A stretch of 64,000 bases of DNA. Origin: Streptomyces dioscori (lineage in GTDB: Bacteria; Actinomycetota; Actinomycetes; Streptomycetales; Streptomycetaceae). A program made the translations under genes and the position numbers. This document shows, one piece after another, positions 1 to 8,413 of this stretch; within the stretch, counting starts at the first letter, position 1; each line of letters begins with the position of its first letter. Below the pieces are notes generated by a model. That model searched no databases. It had not been told where the DNA came from and saw only the letters and a program-made list of their open reading frames with translations. Location: assembly GCF_003024195.1 (NCBI RefSeq), contig NZ_KZ679053.1, positions 62,001 through 126,000 of the forward strand, written 5' to 3'.

Positions 1-255
1 GAGGCGCTCAGCTTCCGGCGGCGGTTCGTCGTCTGTCGCCCTCAGGTCGCTGAGCGCCGCACTCGGACCCAGGAGCTGTTGGACACCATCGAGCTCGCGG
101 ACTTCGCCGGGCATCACCCTTGCCGGCTCACCGAAGGAACGCACCAACGAGGCGCCATCGCCCGGGTGTTGATCACGGAGCAGGACCCCGTGCAGGTAAA
201 GGGCCGTATGGGGCCCATGCCTGCCATCGTGCGAAGGGCCATGACGCGACGCTGA
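1..255 (+). pseudogene. Degenerate ABC transporter ATPase remnant (nitrate/sulfonate/taurine type)
   Basis: The frame open from the left edge to a TGA at 253-255 carries residues resembling the part of an ABC ATPase around the signature: TQELLDTIELADFAG, then RLTEGTHQRGAIARVLITEQ where a working protein has LSGGQQQR.AIARAL. Both signature glycines that follow the serine are altered, and the Walker B aspartate and D-loop that should follow are missing; the frame ends in unrelated residues. I infer the decayed 3' part of a SsuB/TauB-like ATPase that began left of the window. The match is by eye only. It is separated by about 275 bases, in which I see no gene, from the next transporter operon, and is probably unrelated to it. 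Confidence 0.45.
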
Positions 256-530
256 GCGTCGGGTACGCATCACTCGGCGGCCGTCCTCCGCATCGTCGAG
301 ATGTCGAGGCACAAGGGTACGGATCGTGACATCTGTCGAGAGACCTCCATCGTCCCGTCCCATACGTTGGCGCACCAACACCTTCAGCTTCGCGCCATAG
401 GACGCCCCCACACGTGGCCCGACCAACGACGCAGTACCACCGGTCTCTCAAGACCTCCGTTCCACGTCGTGTCCAGAGGAATCCACAGAATTCCCCGGCG
501 GTACGAGCCGGGCCTGACTCCGGAGCGTTC

Positions 531-1757
531 ATGCGAACCACCACCATCACCCGCGGATCTCGGATCGCAGCCGTTGCGATTGCGGGTCTCCTTGTCCTGG
601 CCGGGTGCGGCGACAAGGAGTCGCCCTCAGCCGCGAGCGGCGCGGACGGGGGCAAGGCTGTGACCGGAACCCCCATTCTCGTCGGGTTCATCAACACGGG
701 CGAGGGCGGCCTGTCATTCCCGGAAGTCGCAGTCGCGGCAGACACTGCAGGCAAGTACGTCAACACCCACGGCGGTGTGAACGGCAGACCGATCAAACTG
801 GTCACCTGCTCGACCACCGGCGCTCCGGAGAGCGCGGGCAAGTGCGCCAACGATCTCATCGACCAGAAGGTCGCCGTCGCCATGCTCGGTGTCGAGCTCG
901 GCGCCGACGCCCTCCTGAAGCCGCTCAAGGAGGCAGGCATCCCGATCTTCGGGGTGTCCACGTCCGGGGCGACGCTGGCCACTGACCCGTCCGTGATCTT
1001 CACGTCCCCTCCGGCGTCACTGACCTGGAACGGCTTCTGGAAGGTCATGAAGGGAGCCGGAGCCCGGAAGCCGATCCTGATCGGTGTGGACGCCGGTCCG
1101 ATGTACAAGAAGACCCTGGACACGACCGTGGTGCCGAGCGCGAAGGCCGCCGGTCTGGACCTCAGCTACACGCTCTACAACCCCGCCGCACCTGACTTCG
1201 CCGCCGCCGTCACCGCCGCGAAGGGGAAGGGCGCCGACGCGATCTATTTCGCCGGGGCGGAGGGCGACTGCACGAACGGCATCAAGACCGCCCGGCAGCT
1301 CGGGTGGAACAAGCCCATATTCGCGGGCAGTTGCACGCAGTTCATCAAAACCCTCGGTTCGCAGGCGGAGGGCGTCCATACGCAGCAGTACCTCCTGCCC
1401 GCCAACTCCCGGGACACCGCACCCGAGGCCAAGCAGCGGCAGATCGACCTCTACGTCGAGCAGATGACCGCGGCCGGCGCCAAGGACAGGATCGACTCGT
1501 TCGCGATCTACGGGTTCGCCGACGTCATGACCTTGACCGATGTCCTCAAGGGCATCAGTGGCAGGATCAGCCCGGCCACGGTGAAGAGCGCACTGACGAC
1601 CTACAAGGGTGATGTGTTCCTCGGCGCCCCCGTGGACTGCTCTGCGCGTCCGTTGCCGAAGGACAGCTGCGGTAGTTCGATCGCCTCTCTCATGGTCCTG
1701 CCGGGCGGTCAGCAGAAGGTGATCACCGGCGATTTCATCAACGTCACCAGGGACTGA
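531..1757 (+). CDS. Branched-chain-amino-acid-type ABC transporter substrate-binding lipoprotein
   Basis: This 408-residue protein is a periplasmic-binding-type receptor anchored outside the membrane. Its N terminus is a lipoprotein signal: positive residues, a hydrophobic stretch and the lipobox LAGC with Cys26 as the lipidation site. The body fits the LivK/ANF-receptor fold (PILVGFINTGEGG near the start, then an alternating two-lobe pattern, and YFAGAEGD in the second lobe). I start it at ATG 531 because an upstream in-frame start would bury the signal peptide under about 39 basic residues. It is the first gene of a transport operon, six bases before the permease gene. The ligand may be an amino acid, amide or small peptide; the family alone does not tell. 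Neighbouring oxidase, RidA and peptidase genes favour an amino compound. Confidence 0.88.
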   Translation: MRTTTITRGSRIAAVAIAGLLVLAGCGDKESPSAASGADGGKAVTGTPILVGFINTGEGGLSFPEVAVAADTAGKYVNTHGGVNGRPIKLVTCSTTGAPESAGKCANDLIDQKVAVAMLGVELGADALLKPLKEAGIPIFGVSTSGATLATDPSVIFTSPPASLTWNGFWKVMKGAGARKPILIGVDAGPMYKKTLDTTVVPSAKAAGLDLSYTLYNPAAPDFAAAVTAAKGKGADAIYFAGAEGDCTNGIKTARQLGWNKPIFAGSCTQFIKTLGSQAEGVHTQQYLLPANSRDTAPEAKQRQIDLYVEQMTAAGAKDRIDSFAIYGFADVMTLTDVLKGISGRISPATVKSALTTYKGDVFLGAPVDCSARPLPKDSCGSSIASLMVLPGGQQKVITGDFINVTRD

Positions 1758-1763
1758 CCGGCG

Positions 1764-4634
1764 ATGGACCAGTATCTGCTCTTCGCCCTGCTCGGGATGG
1801 GCGCCGGTGCGGTGTTCGCCGGCCTCGGGATGGGCCTCGTCACGGTCTACAAGGGTTCCGGCGTGGTGAACTTCGCGCAGGCGAGCCTGGGCCTGTGGGG
1901 TGCTTTCGTCTTCGATGAACTCCGCAGGACCGGAGATCTGGTGCTGCCCGTGCTGGTGATCCCAGGGCGCGTCCACCTGGGGACGAGCACACCCCTTCCC
2001 GTGGCGCTCGCCGTGGGGCTGCTGTCCAGCGCAGTGCTCGGCGGCCTGGTCCACGTCCTCGTCTTCAGGCCGTTGCGCAATGCTCCGACGCTGTCGAAGA
2101 TCATGGCTTCGGTCGGGATCCTGACTCTGCTGCAGAGCCTGCTCGTCAGAAGGTTCGGCGCCGGCTCCCGGGTGGTGGACGCGGTGCTGCCGTCGGGAAG
2201 TCTCCGGTTCGCCGGCGTGGAACTGCCGCAGGACCGCCTGTGGCTGCTGGGCATCACGGTAGTGGTCGCCGGCGTGCTCATGGCCTACTACCGCTGGTCG
2301 ATGGCCGGACTCGCGACGCGGGCAGGCGTGGAGGACGAGGTGGCCCTCCTGCTCGCACGCTGGTCCCCGAACCGTCTCGCGGGCCTCAACTGGGCGCTGG
2401 GTACCGGGGTGACGTCACTTTTCCTTCTGCTCGCGAGCCCGATCACCGGTCTGAACCCCGCGAGCATCGGCACGCTGGTCGTCCCCGGCCTTGCGGCTCT
2501 GCTGGTCGCGCGGCTCTCCTCCGTCGCGGTCGCCGCGGTGGCGGGGCTCGCCCTGGGGGTGCTGCAGAGCGAGCTCTCGTACATGCAACTGCAGTCGTGG
2601 TGGCCCCACAGCCTTCCCAGCGGTACGACCGACGCGGTCCCGTTCGTCGTGATCGTCGTCGCGCTCGTCCTGCTCGGCAAGAAGCTTCCGCGCCGCGGTG
2701 AACTGGTGCTCTCGCGACTGCCGGCGGTCGTGCGGCGGCCCTTGCGGCTGAAGTGGGTGCTGCTCGGCACGGCGGTTGTGGCGTTGCTGGCACCGCTGCT
2801 CGGGCAGGCGCAGCGCAACGGCCTGATCGCCAGCATGGTCTTCGCGGTCATCGCCCTCAGCTATGTCGTCCTGGTCGGCCTCGTGGGTCAGGTTTCCCTG
2901 GGACAGGCTGCGATAGCCGGCGTCTCCGCGTTCACGCTGGCCCGGGCCACGGACGGGCTGCCCTTCCCGGTCAGCGTGCTCTTGTCGGCGCTCGCTGCCA
3001 CCCTCGCGGGGGTGGTGATGGGGGCACCGGCACTGCGTATCCGTGGCGCCCAGCTCGCCGTCGTGACGCTCGCCGGTGCGGTGGCCGTGGAAGCGTTGTT
3101 CCTCCGGCAGATCTCCGTGAGCGGTTCCGGTCTGGCGGACCCGGAGCTGTTCGGCCTGGACCTGGCCGCTCAGCGGTACAGCGAACTGGCCCGGCTCCCC
3201 TTCACCTACACCGTGCTCGCCGTGCTCGTGCTGTGCTGCCTGCTCGTCTCCCGTGTTCTGAACGGCACCACGGGACGTCGCTTCCTCGCCGTGCGTTCCA
3301 ATGAGCGGGCCGCCGCCGCGGTCGGCGTCGACGTCGCCCGGACAAAACTTATCGCCTTCGCTCTGTCGAGCTTCATCGCCGGCCTCGGTGGCGCACTGCT
3401 CGCGTACTCGCGCGGCAGCGTCTCGATCGAGAGCTTCAACTATTTGGCCGGCATCAGTTTCCTCATCTTCGCTTTCATCGGTGGCATCACCAGCGTGGGC
3501 GGGGCTCTGCTCGCGGGTCTGATCGGGCCCTTCGGCTTGTGGTACGTCGTGCTGGACGGCCTGGTGCCGCTGGGGTCCGCGTACGACATCCTTGGTGGCC
3601 TGACCATGATCAGCACAGCGATCGTGGCCCCGGAGGGTGCCGCCGGCTTCTACGGCAAGGCGGTGCGGAACCTGCTCTCCCGCCGCACCGGACCGGCGCG
3701 CGACGTCGCAGAGGTACCGCCGCCCGCGGACATGCCTGCGGCAGACGTTCCTGGCGCGGACACGCCTGCGGCTGACGTTCCTGGCGCGGACACGCCTCAA
3801 GCCGCCGTTGCTGCCCCGGACGCGCCGCCCGTGCCGCTGTCCGCGGCGGAGGGCATCTCCGGTCCGGCCCTGGAAGTCGAGCGCGTCAGTGTGAGGTACG
3901 GCGGGGTGCGCGCCGTACAGGATGTGTCGATGGTCGTCCGAGCGGGCGAACTGCACGGCCTCATCGGCCCCAACGGCGCCGGCAAGACCAGCACACTGGA
4001 CGCGATCGCGGGCTTCTGCGTGAGCGAGGGCGCCGTCCGGATCCGCGGAACCGACGTCAGCCGGTTCTCTCCCCACCGCCGCTTCGGCACCGGGCTGGCC
4101 CGCACCTGGCAGGCGACGGAGCTGTTCCTCGATCTGACCGTCCGGGACAACCTGCTCGTGGCAGCTCAGCCGGGAAGCCCCGGAGATCTCGTCAACGACC
4201 TGGTGGGCCGGGCAAGGGTCATGAAGGACGACGCGATGTCCGCTCTTCGGCTCCTCGGCATCGAGCACCTCGCCGACAGCCACCCCGCACAGCTCAGCAC
4301 CGGGCAGCAGAAGCTCGTCGGAGTCGCCAGGGCACTGGCCGCACGGCCCGCGGTGCTCCTGTGCGACGAGCCCGCCGCCGGTCTGGACAGCGCCGAGAGC
4401 CGCGAGCTGGGCCGGCATCTGCGCACGGTCGCGGACACCGGCGTCGCCGTCGTGTTGATCGAGCACGATCTGTCCCTCGTCCTGCAGATGTGCGACGAGG
4501 TCACCGTCCTCGATTTCGGCCGGGTCATCGCACAGGGCACACCCGAAGCCATTCGTCGCGACCCCGCCGTGATGACTGCCTATGTCGGCGACCCACGTAC
4601 CGTCGATCCCGTCTCGCAGGAGGTGCAGCCGTGA
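1764..4634 (+). CDS. LivH-LivM-LivG triple fusion: two ABC permease domains plus ATPase in one chain
   Basis: The 956-residue protein joins three parts that are normally separate. Residues about 1-300 are a LivH-like permease, about 310-640 a LivM-like permease, and about 700-956 an ATPase. The ATPase shows Walker A GPNGAGKT near residue 735, signature LSTGQQK near 844, Walker B LLCDEPAAGLD near 865 and H-loop LIEHD near 900, all apparently intact. A Pro/Ala/Asp-rich linker made of a repeated decapeptide (from residue 655) connects LivM to the ATPase. The fusion sits in the membrane with the ATPase inside the cell. It follows the binding protein and overlaps livF by four bases (GTGA), so the operon makes a complete importer. 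LivHM fusions and LivMG fusions are known in actinobacteria; a three-part chain is less usual. Confidence 0.9.
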   Translation: MDQYLLFALLGMGAGAVFAGLGMGLVTVYKGSGVVNFAQASLGLWGAFVFDELRRTGDLVLPVLVIPGRVHLGTSTPLPVALAVGLLSSAVLGGLVHVLVFRPLRNAPTLSKIMASVGILTLLQSLLVRRFGAGSRVVDAVLPSGSLRFAGVELPQDRLWLLGITVVVAGVLMAYYRWSMAGLATRAGVEDEVALLLARWSPNRLAGLNWALGTGVTSLFLLLASPITGLNPASIGTLVVPGLAALLVARLSSVAVAAVAGLALGVLQSELSYMQLQSWWPHSLPSGTTDAVPFVVIVVALVLLGKKLPRRGELVLSRLPAVVRRPLRLKWVLLGTAVVALLAPLLGQAQRNGLIASMVFAVIALSYVVLVGLVGQVSLGQAAIAGVSAFTLARATDGLPFPVSVLLSALAATLAGVVMGAPALRIRGAQLAVVTLAGAVAVEALFLRQISVSGSGLADPELFGLDLAAQRYSELARLPFTYTVLAVLVLCCLLVSRVLNGTTGRRFLAVRSNERAAAAVGVDVARTKLIAFALSSFIAGLGGALLAYSRGSVSIESFNYLAGISFLIFAFIGGITSVGGALLAGLIGPFGLWYVVLDGLVPLGSAYDILGGLTMISTAIVAPEGAAGFYGKAVRNLLSRRTGPARDVAEVPPPADMPAADVPGADTPAADVPGADTPQAAVAAPDAPPVPLSAAEGISGPALEVERVSVRYGGVRAVQDVSMVVRAGELHGLIGPNGAGKTSTLDAIAGFCVSEGAVRIRGTDVSRFSPHRRFGTGLARTWQATELFLDLTVRDNLLVAAQPGSPGDLVNDLVGRARVMKDDAMSALRLLGIEHLADSHPAQLSTGQQKLVGVARALAARPAVLLCDEPAAGLDSAESRELGRHLRTVADTGVAVVLIEHDLSLVLQMCDEVTVLDFGRVIAQGTPEAIRRDPAVMTAYVGDPRTVDPVSQEVQP
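3726..3797 (+). repeat. 30-bp in-frame tandem repeat, about 2.4 copies
   Basis: Copies start at 3726 and 3756, with a partial third at 3786. They differ by only a few bases and encode ADMPAADVPG, ADTPAADVPG and ADTP. The repeat forms the flexible linker between the LivM and LivG parts of the fusion protein. Because the unit is a multiple of three, slippage would change linker length without breaking the frame. Confidence 0.9.
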
Positions 4635-5329
4635 GCTTGTTGCTGCTGGAAGAACTGACCGCCGGCCGTGATGGCGTGCCCGTCGTACGCGAACTGGACC
4701 TCCATGTGCACGCCGGGGAGATCGTCGCTCTGCTCGGCCCCAACGGAGCCGGGAAGACCACCGTCCTGGAGACCGTCGGTGGCGTGCTGCAGCCGCTGTC
4801 CGGCTCGGTGCGGGTCGGCGGCGAGCAGGTGCGGGGCGTCCAGCGCGCCGCAGCGCTCGGAGTGAGCTACGTGCGTGAGGGCAGAGGGCTGTTCACCCAG
4901 CTCACGGTCCGGGAGAACCTGCGACTGCGCACCCACAGCCGTCGGGCGGCACGGGAGATCCTGCCCCGCTACCCGGTGCTCGAAGCCATGGCGGACCGGC
5001 GCGTCGGGCTGCTCTCCGGCGGTGAACAGCAGCTGCTCGCAATCGCCTGCGCCCTCTCCGTCGAGCCACGGTTCCTGCTCATCGACGAGATGACCATGGG
5101 CCTGGCCCCGGTCGCCGTGAAGCAGCTCCTCACGCTGGTCCGTGAGGCGGCCGACCGGGGTGTCGGAGTCCTGTTCGTCGAGCAGCATGTACAGGACGCG
5201 CTGCAGCTCGCCGATCGTGCCTGTGTCCTCAGACATGGTGAGCTGGTCGCGCACGGCACTTCCGAACAGCTCGCGGAGCAGCTGGAAGCCCTGCACGACA
5301 GCTATTTCGACATGAGCTTGCCGCGTTAG
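4631..5329 (+). CDS. livF: Branched-chain-amino-acid-type ABC transporter ATP-binding protein
   Basis: A 232-residue LivF-type ATPase that powers uptake together with the ATPase domain of the preceding fusion. Walker A GPNGAGKTT, signature LSGGEQQLLAIA, Walker B FLLIDEMTMGLAP and H-loop FVEQHV are present in order; the ELTVREN block (here LTVRENLRLR) is typical of the family. Length is normal. I choose GTG 4631, which overlaps the stop of the fusion gene as GTGA and so suggests coupled translation; longer in-frame extension would run back into the fusion gene. Confidence 0.9.
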   Translation: MSLLLLEELTAGRDGVPVVRELDLHVHAGEIVALLGPNGAGKTTVLETVGGVLQPLSGSVRVGGEQVRGVQRAAALGVSYVREGRGLFTQLTVRENLRLRTHSRRAAREILPRYPVLEAMADRRVGLLSGGEQQLLAIACALSVEPRFLLIDEMTMGLAPVAVKQLLTLVREAADRGVGVLFVEQHVQDALQLADRACVLRHGELVAHGTSEQLAEQLEALHDSYFDMSLPR

Positions 5330-5409
5330 GAGCGTTGCCCGGGCCAGATTCTGTGGTTCGCCGTCACCGACCCGATCCGCGCATCGGGACCGTTGTCCAA
5401 GGAGATCTT

Positions 5410-6534
5410 GTGCTGAGCAGTGATGTTGTTGTTGTCGGTGCCGGAATGGCGGGTGCGTCGGTAGCGGCGGAGTTGTCGAAGCGTTTGTCGGTCGTGGTGG
5501 TGGAAGCGGCTGCCTCGGGCGAGGAACACAGCACGGGCCGGTCCGCTGCCGCGTTCCTGCCTTCCTATGGAAGCGCTTGGGTGCGCGCGCTGACGGAGGC
5601 GAGCCGCCCGCTGTACGACGCGATCTCCGCCGAGAGCGGCGTACCGCTGCTGCAACTGCGCTCTCTGCTCTGGCTGGCGACCGACGAGCCGAGCGAGGAC
5701 GCCGTCACCGAACTGGTGCGGACGTCACCGCACATGAAGACCCTCACCCCTGCCCAGGCGCAGGCGCTCTATCCACCGCTGCGGGCCGAGCAGGTCCGCT
5801 CCGCCGCCGTCGACCGCTCGGCTGCGGATCTGGATGTAGCGAGCCTGCACCAGAGTTACTTCAGGACGATGCGTCAGCGTGGCGCCACCGTGTTGTTCAA
5901 CTCGGCGGTGCGTGACATCAAGCGGGACGGCCAGGGCTGGCACGTCGCGGCAGGCCAGCATGTCATCCGGTGCGCGAAAGTGGTCAACGCCGCGGGCGCG
6001 TGGGTCGATCAGGTGGCCGACCGCGCCGGCATCCCGAGGATCGGTATCCAGCCCCGGCGGCGTACGGCGTTCGTCAGCCCGACTCGTTACGACGGTGACG
6101 TCTCCGAACTGCCGCTGGCCGTGGACGCGTGTGAACGGTGGTACGTCAAGCCGGAGGCGGGGCTGATGCTGGGCTCGCCCGCGGACGCCACGGAGGTGTC
6201 TCCTGGCCGGCCGCGCCCGGACGAACTGGAGATCGCCCGAGCACTGGAAGCGATCGAGGAGACGACCACGCTCGGGCTGCGCAGTGTGCAGCGTGCTTGG
6301 GCGGGGTTGCGCAACTTCGTCGCCGATCACGAGCCGGTGGTCGGCGCGTGGTCCGCGCACGAGGGCTTCTTCTTCCTTGCCGGGCAGGGCGGTTACGGTA
6401 TCCAGATGGCACCGGCACTGGCCCGGCTGGCGGCTGACATCGTTGCTGAGGAAGCGCTGTCCGAGGAGACAGCCGCCTACGGGGTGCCCGTGTCCGGTCT
6501 GGCCCCCGACCGTCTGTCCCGCGCGACCACGTGA
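5410..6534 (+). CDS. FAD-dependent D-amino-acid oxidase/glycine oxidase family protein
   Basis: This 374-residue flavoenzyme belongs to the DAO family. It begins with the dinucleotide motif VVVVGAGMAGASVAAEL and an early ExGR-type segment, and the C terminus carries the second FAD motif (FFFLAGQGGYGIQMAP). Family members oxidise the C-N bond of an amino acid, secondary amine or sarcosine-like substrate with release of an imine and reduced FAD; the substrate cannot be read from sequence. The start GTG 5410 is preceded at 5399-5404 by AAGGAG, an excellent ribosome-binding site five bases away. The gene follows livF by 80 bases in the same direction, so uptake and oxidation are probably coupled. 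Imines made here are the natural substrates of the RidA encoded at 12265. Confidence 0.85.
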   Translation: MLSSDVVVVGAGMAGASVAAELSKRLSVVVVEAAASGEEHSTGRSAAAFLPSYGSAWVRALTEASRPLYDAISAESGVPLLQLRSLLWLATDEPSEDAVTELVRTSPHMKTLTPAQAQALYPPLRAEQVRSAAVDRSAADLDVASLHQSYFRTMRQRGATVLFNSAVRDIKRDGQGWHVAAGQHVIRCAKVVNAAGAWVDQVADRAGIPRIGIQPRRRTAFVSPTRYDGDVSELPLAVDACERWYVKPEAGLMLGSPADATEVSPGRPRPDELEIARALEAIEETTTLGLRSVQRAWAGLRNFVADHEPVVGAWSAHEGFFFLAGQGGYGIQMAPALARLAADIVAEEALSEETAAYGVPVSGLAPDRLSRATT

Positions 6535-6659
6535 ATCACAGAGGGCGGCCCGCCTCCACGCCGGTCGACGTGAGCTGATGCCGCTCGGGCACTGCGGACC
6601 CGGTGCCCCTGGTGCGGCGGACATCGTGAGCGCGTGACGTGATCTCGCTGCGATGGACG

Positions 6660-8312
6660 TCAGCGCCTGGAGGGGCCCGGCAGATGGAGCAGACGCAGCT
6701 GCAACATCAGCGCGAAGCGGGTCTCCGGGTCGCCGAGATCGGACTCGGCGACCTCGGTCACGCGGCGCAGTCGGTACCGGAAGGTGTTCTGGTGCACGCA
6801 CATGGCCTCGGCGGCGGCGGGAACGTCCCCGAAACTGTTGAGCCAGTTCCGCAGCGTCTCCACCAGGTTGGTGCTGTGCCGCTGGTCGTAGGCGAGCAGG
6901 CGGGTCAACGGTCCCGGCGGTGGGTCACCGCGTTCGGCCATCAGGTCGGCCAGGTCGAGGAGCAGCGCCTCGACGTGCACGTCCGTGATCTGAGCGAGGC
7001 GACGGGAACCGCCGCCTGTGCGCAGCACCCGCAGGGCCCGGTCGGCGCCGAGGCGGGAACGAGAAAGCTCACTCCGGTTCCGGGCGAGCGTACCCACGCC
7101 GATCAGGGGCTGCATCCGGTTGCCGACCCGAGTGAGGAAGTCCGAGGCGATCCGGGCTGCCGTCTCCTCGGCGTCGGTCTGATGCTGCGGTACGGGGAGG
7201 ATGCCGTACGCCACGTCGCCGATCATCGCGGTGGCGGCGCGCGCGTGGATCACGGAGAGGTGCATCGCGAAGGCGTCGGTCAGGCGCTCGCGCTCGGCCG
7301 CGTGCCGGGCGTGCAGGTCGGTCGAGCCGGTCGGTGCGGCCGGATCGGGTACGGCCAGGGCGAGGACCACGCCCGCGTAGTCGGTGAGGCCGAGGCGACT
7401 CAGGGCCTCCGACGCGCCGGGGCCGCCCTCCAGCGCGGTGGAGAGCAGGTCGGCGCGCAGTCGTCGTGCGACGTCGGCGCCGGCCCGCAGCCGCAGCATG
7501 TGCAGTGCGACCAGCTTGGCCGCGTCGTGCAGTGCCCGCGTGCGCTGCGAGGTGAGCGGGGTGTCCACGGCGGCCCAGATGGACCCGAGGATCTCGTCTC
7601 CCGCGCGCACCGTGATCGCGGCACGGGGGATGTGGAATCCGTCCGTCTGCGTGGGCGCGACCAGGACGGCCTGGTCGGTGCGGTACAGGTCGCGGAAGGT
7701 GCCGCGTTCCTCCAGCAGGCGGGTGAAGCGTTCGGGCACCTGTCGTCCGAGGACGGTTTCCACCCGGGAGTCGTCGGCCTCGTCCTGGCGGCCGGAGAAG
7801 GCCAGGACGCGGGAGTTGCGGTCCTCGATGGTGACGGGTGCGTCCAGGAGGGCGGCCACCGCGTTGGCCACGGCGAACATGTCCCCGGACGGGGTGCCGC
7901 CCAGGGTCTGCGGTCCTGCCTCCCCGACGTCACCGTCCGCGAGCAGCGAGCGCAGCAGCGTGGCGAGCTGTGCCCAGGAGGCTCCTCGGGTGAGCGCGAG
8001 CAGGGCGACGCCGGAGCGTTCGGCGGCCTCCAGGACCAAGGGCTCATCGGGGGCGGGTGAGCGGATGATCAGCGCCGCCGCACCGGCCTCACCCAGCGAT
8101 GTGAGGAGCCGGGCGGTGTCGACCGTCCCGTGCACACCGACACCGAGGACCAGTGCCTGGCGGGGGAGTACAGGTTCGTCCAGGGCGTCGTGGATCACCA
8201 CGCCCCCGATGGCGTCCGCACGCTTTGGATCACCGCAGACCAGATCGAGCAGCGTGGTGCCGAGATCCTCCAGGACGCGTGACAGTCCGGCACGTGGTTG
8301 CACGGTCACCAC
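6660..8312 (-). CDS. PucR/CdaR-family transcriptional regulator
   Basis: A 550-residue regulator with the PucR layout: an N-terminal purine-catabolism-type sensory domain, a middle GGDEF-like/CdaR region, and a C-terminal helix-turn-helix (MCVHQNTFRYRLRRVTEV) close to the end. Such proteins usually sense a nitrogen-rich metabolite and control its breakdown genes. GTG codons at 8312, 8309 and 8303 all follow a GGGGAG/AGAGG stretch, so the exact start is uncertain by a few residues. It converges with the oxidase gene and lies downstream of, and in the same direction as, the peptidase fusion at 8414. Either it or the second PucR gene (12790) probably controls the transport and peptidase genes. 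Confidence 0.85.
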   Translation of the reverse strand: MVTVQPRAGLSRVLEDLGTTLLDLVCGDPKRADAIGGVVIHDALDEPVLPRQALVLGVGVHGTVDTARLLTSLGEAGAAALIIRSPAPDEPLVLEAAERSGVALLALTRGASWAQLATLLRSLLADGDVGEAGPQTLGGTPSGDMFAVANAVAALLDAPVTIEDRNSRVLAFSGRQDEADDSRVETVLGRQVPERFTRLLEERGTFRDLYRTDQAVLVAPTQTDGFHIPRAAITVRAGDEILGSIWAAVDTPLTSQRTRALHDAAKLVALHMLRLRAGADVARRLRADLLSTALEGGPGASEALSRLGLTDYAGVVLALAVPDPAAPTGSTDLHARHAAERERLTDAFAMHLSVIHARAATAMIGDVAYGILPVPQHQTDAEETAARIASDFLTRVGNRMQPLIGVGTLARNRSELSRSRLGADRALRVLRTGGGSRRLAQITDVHVEALLLDLADLMAERGDPPPGPLTRLLAYDQRHSTNLVETLRNWLNSFGDVPAAAEAMCVHQNTFRYRLRRVTEVAESDLGDPETRFALMLQLRLLHLPGPSRR

Positions 8313-8413
8313 CCTCTACTCCCCGACGGGAGAACGGACGTGAGTGGCGTCGTTCGTCGCCAGTACCCAGAATTGTGCCCCGGGTTCGTCGCGAGCGACA
8401 AGCCGCGGCCTGC

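Noticed and set aside
3726..3797. Repeat as a CRISPR fragment
   Set aside because: Copies are directly adjacent without spacers and are part of a coding linker.
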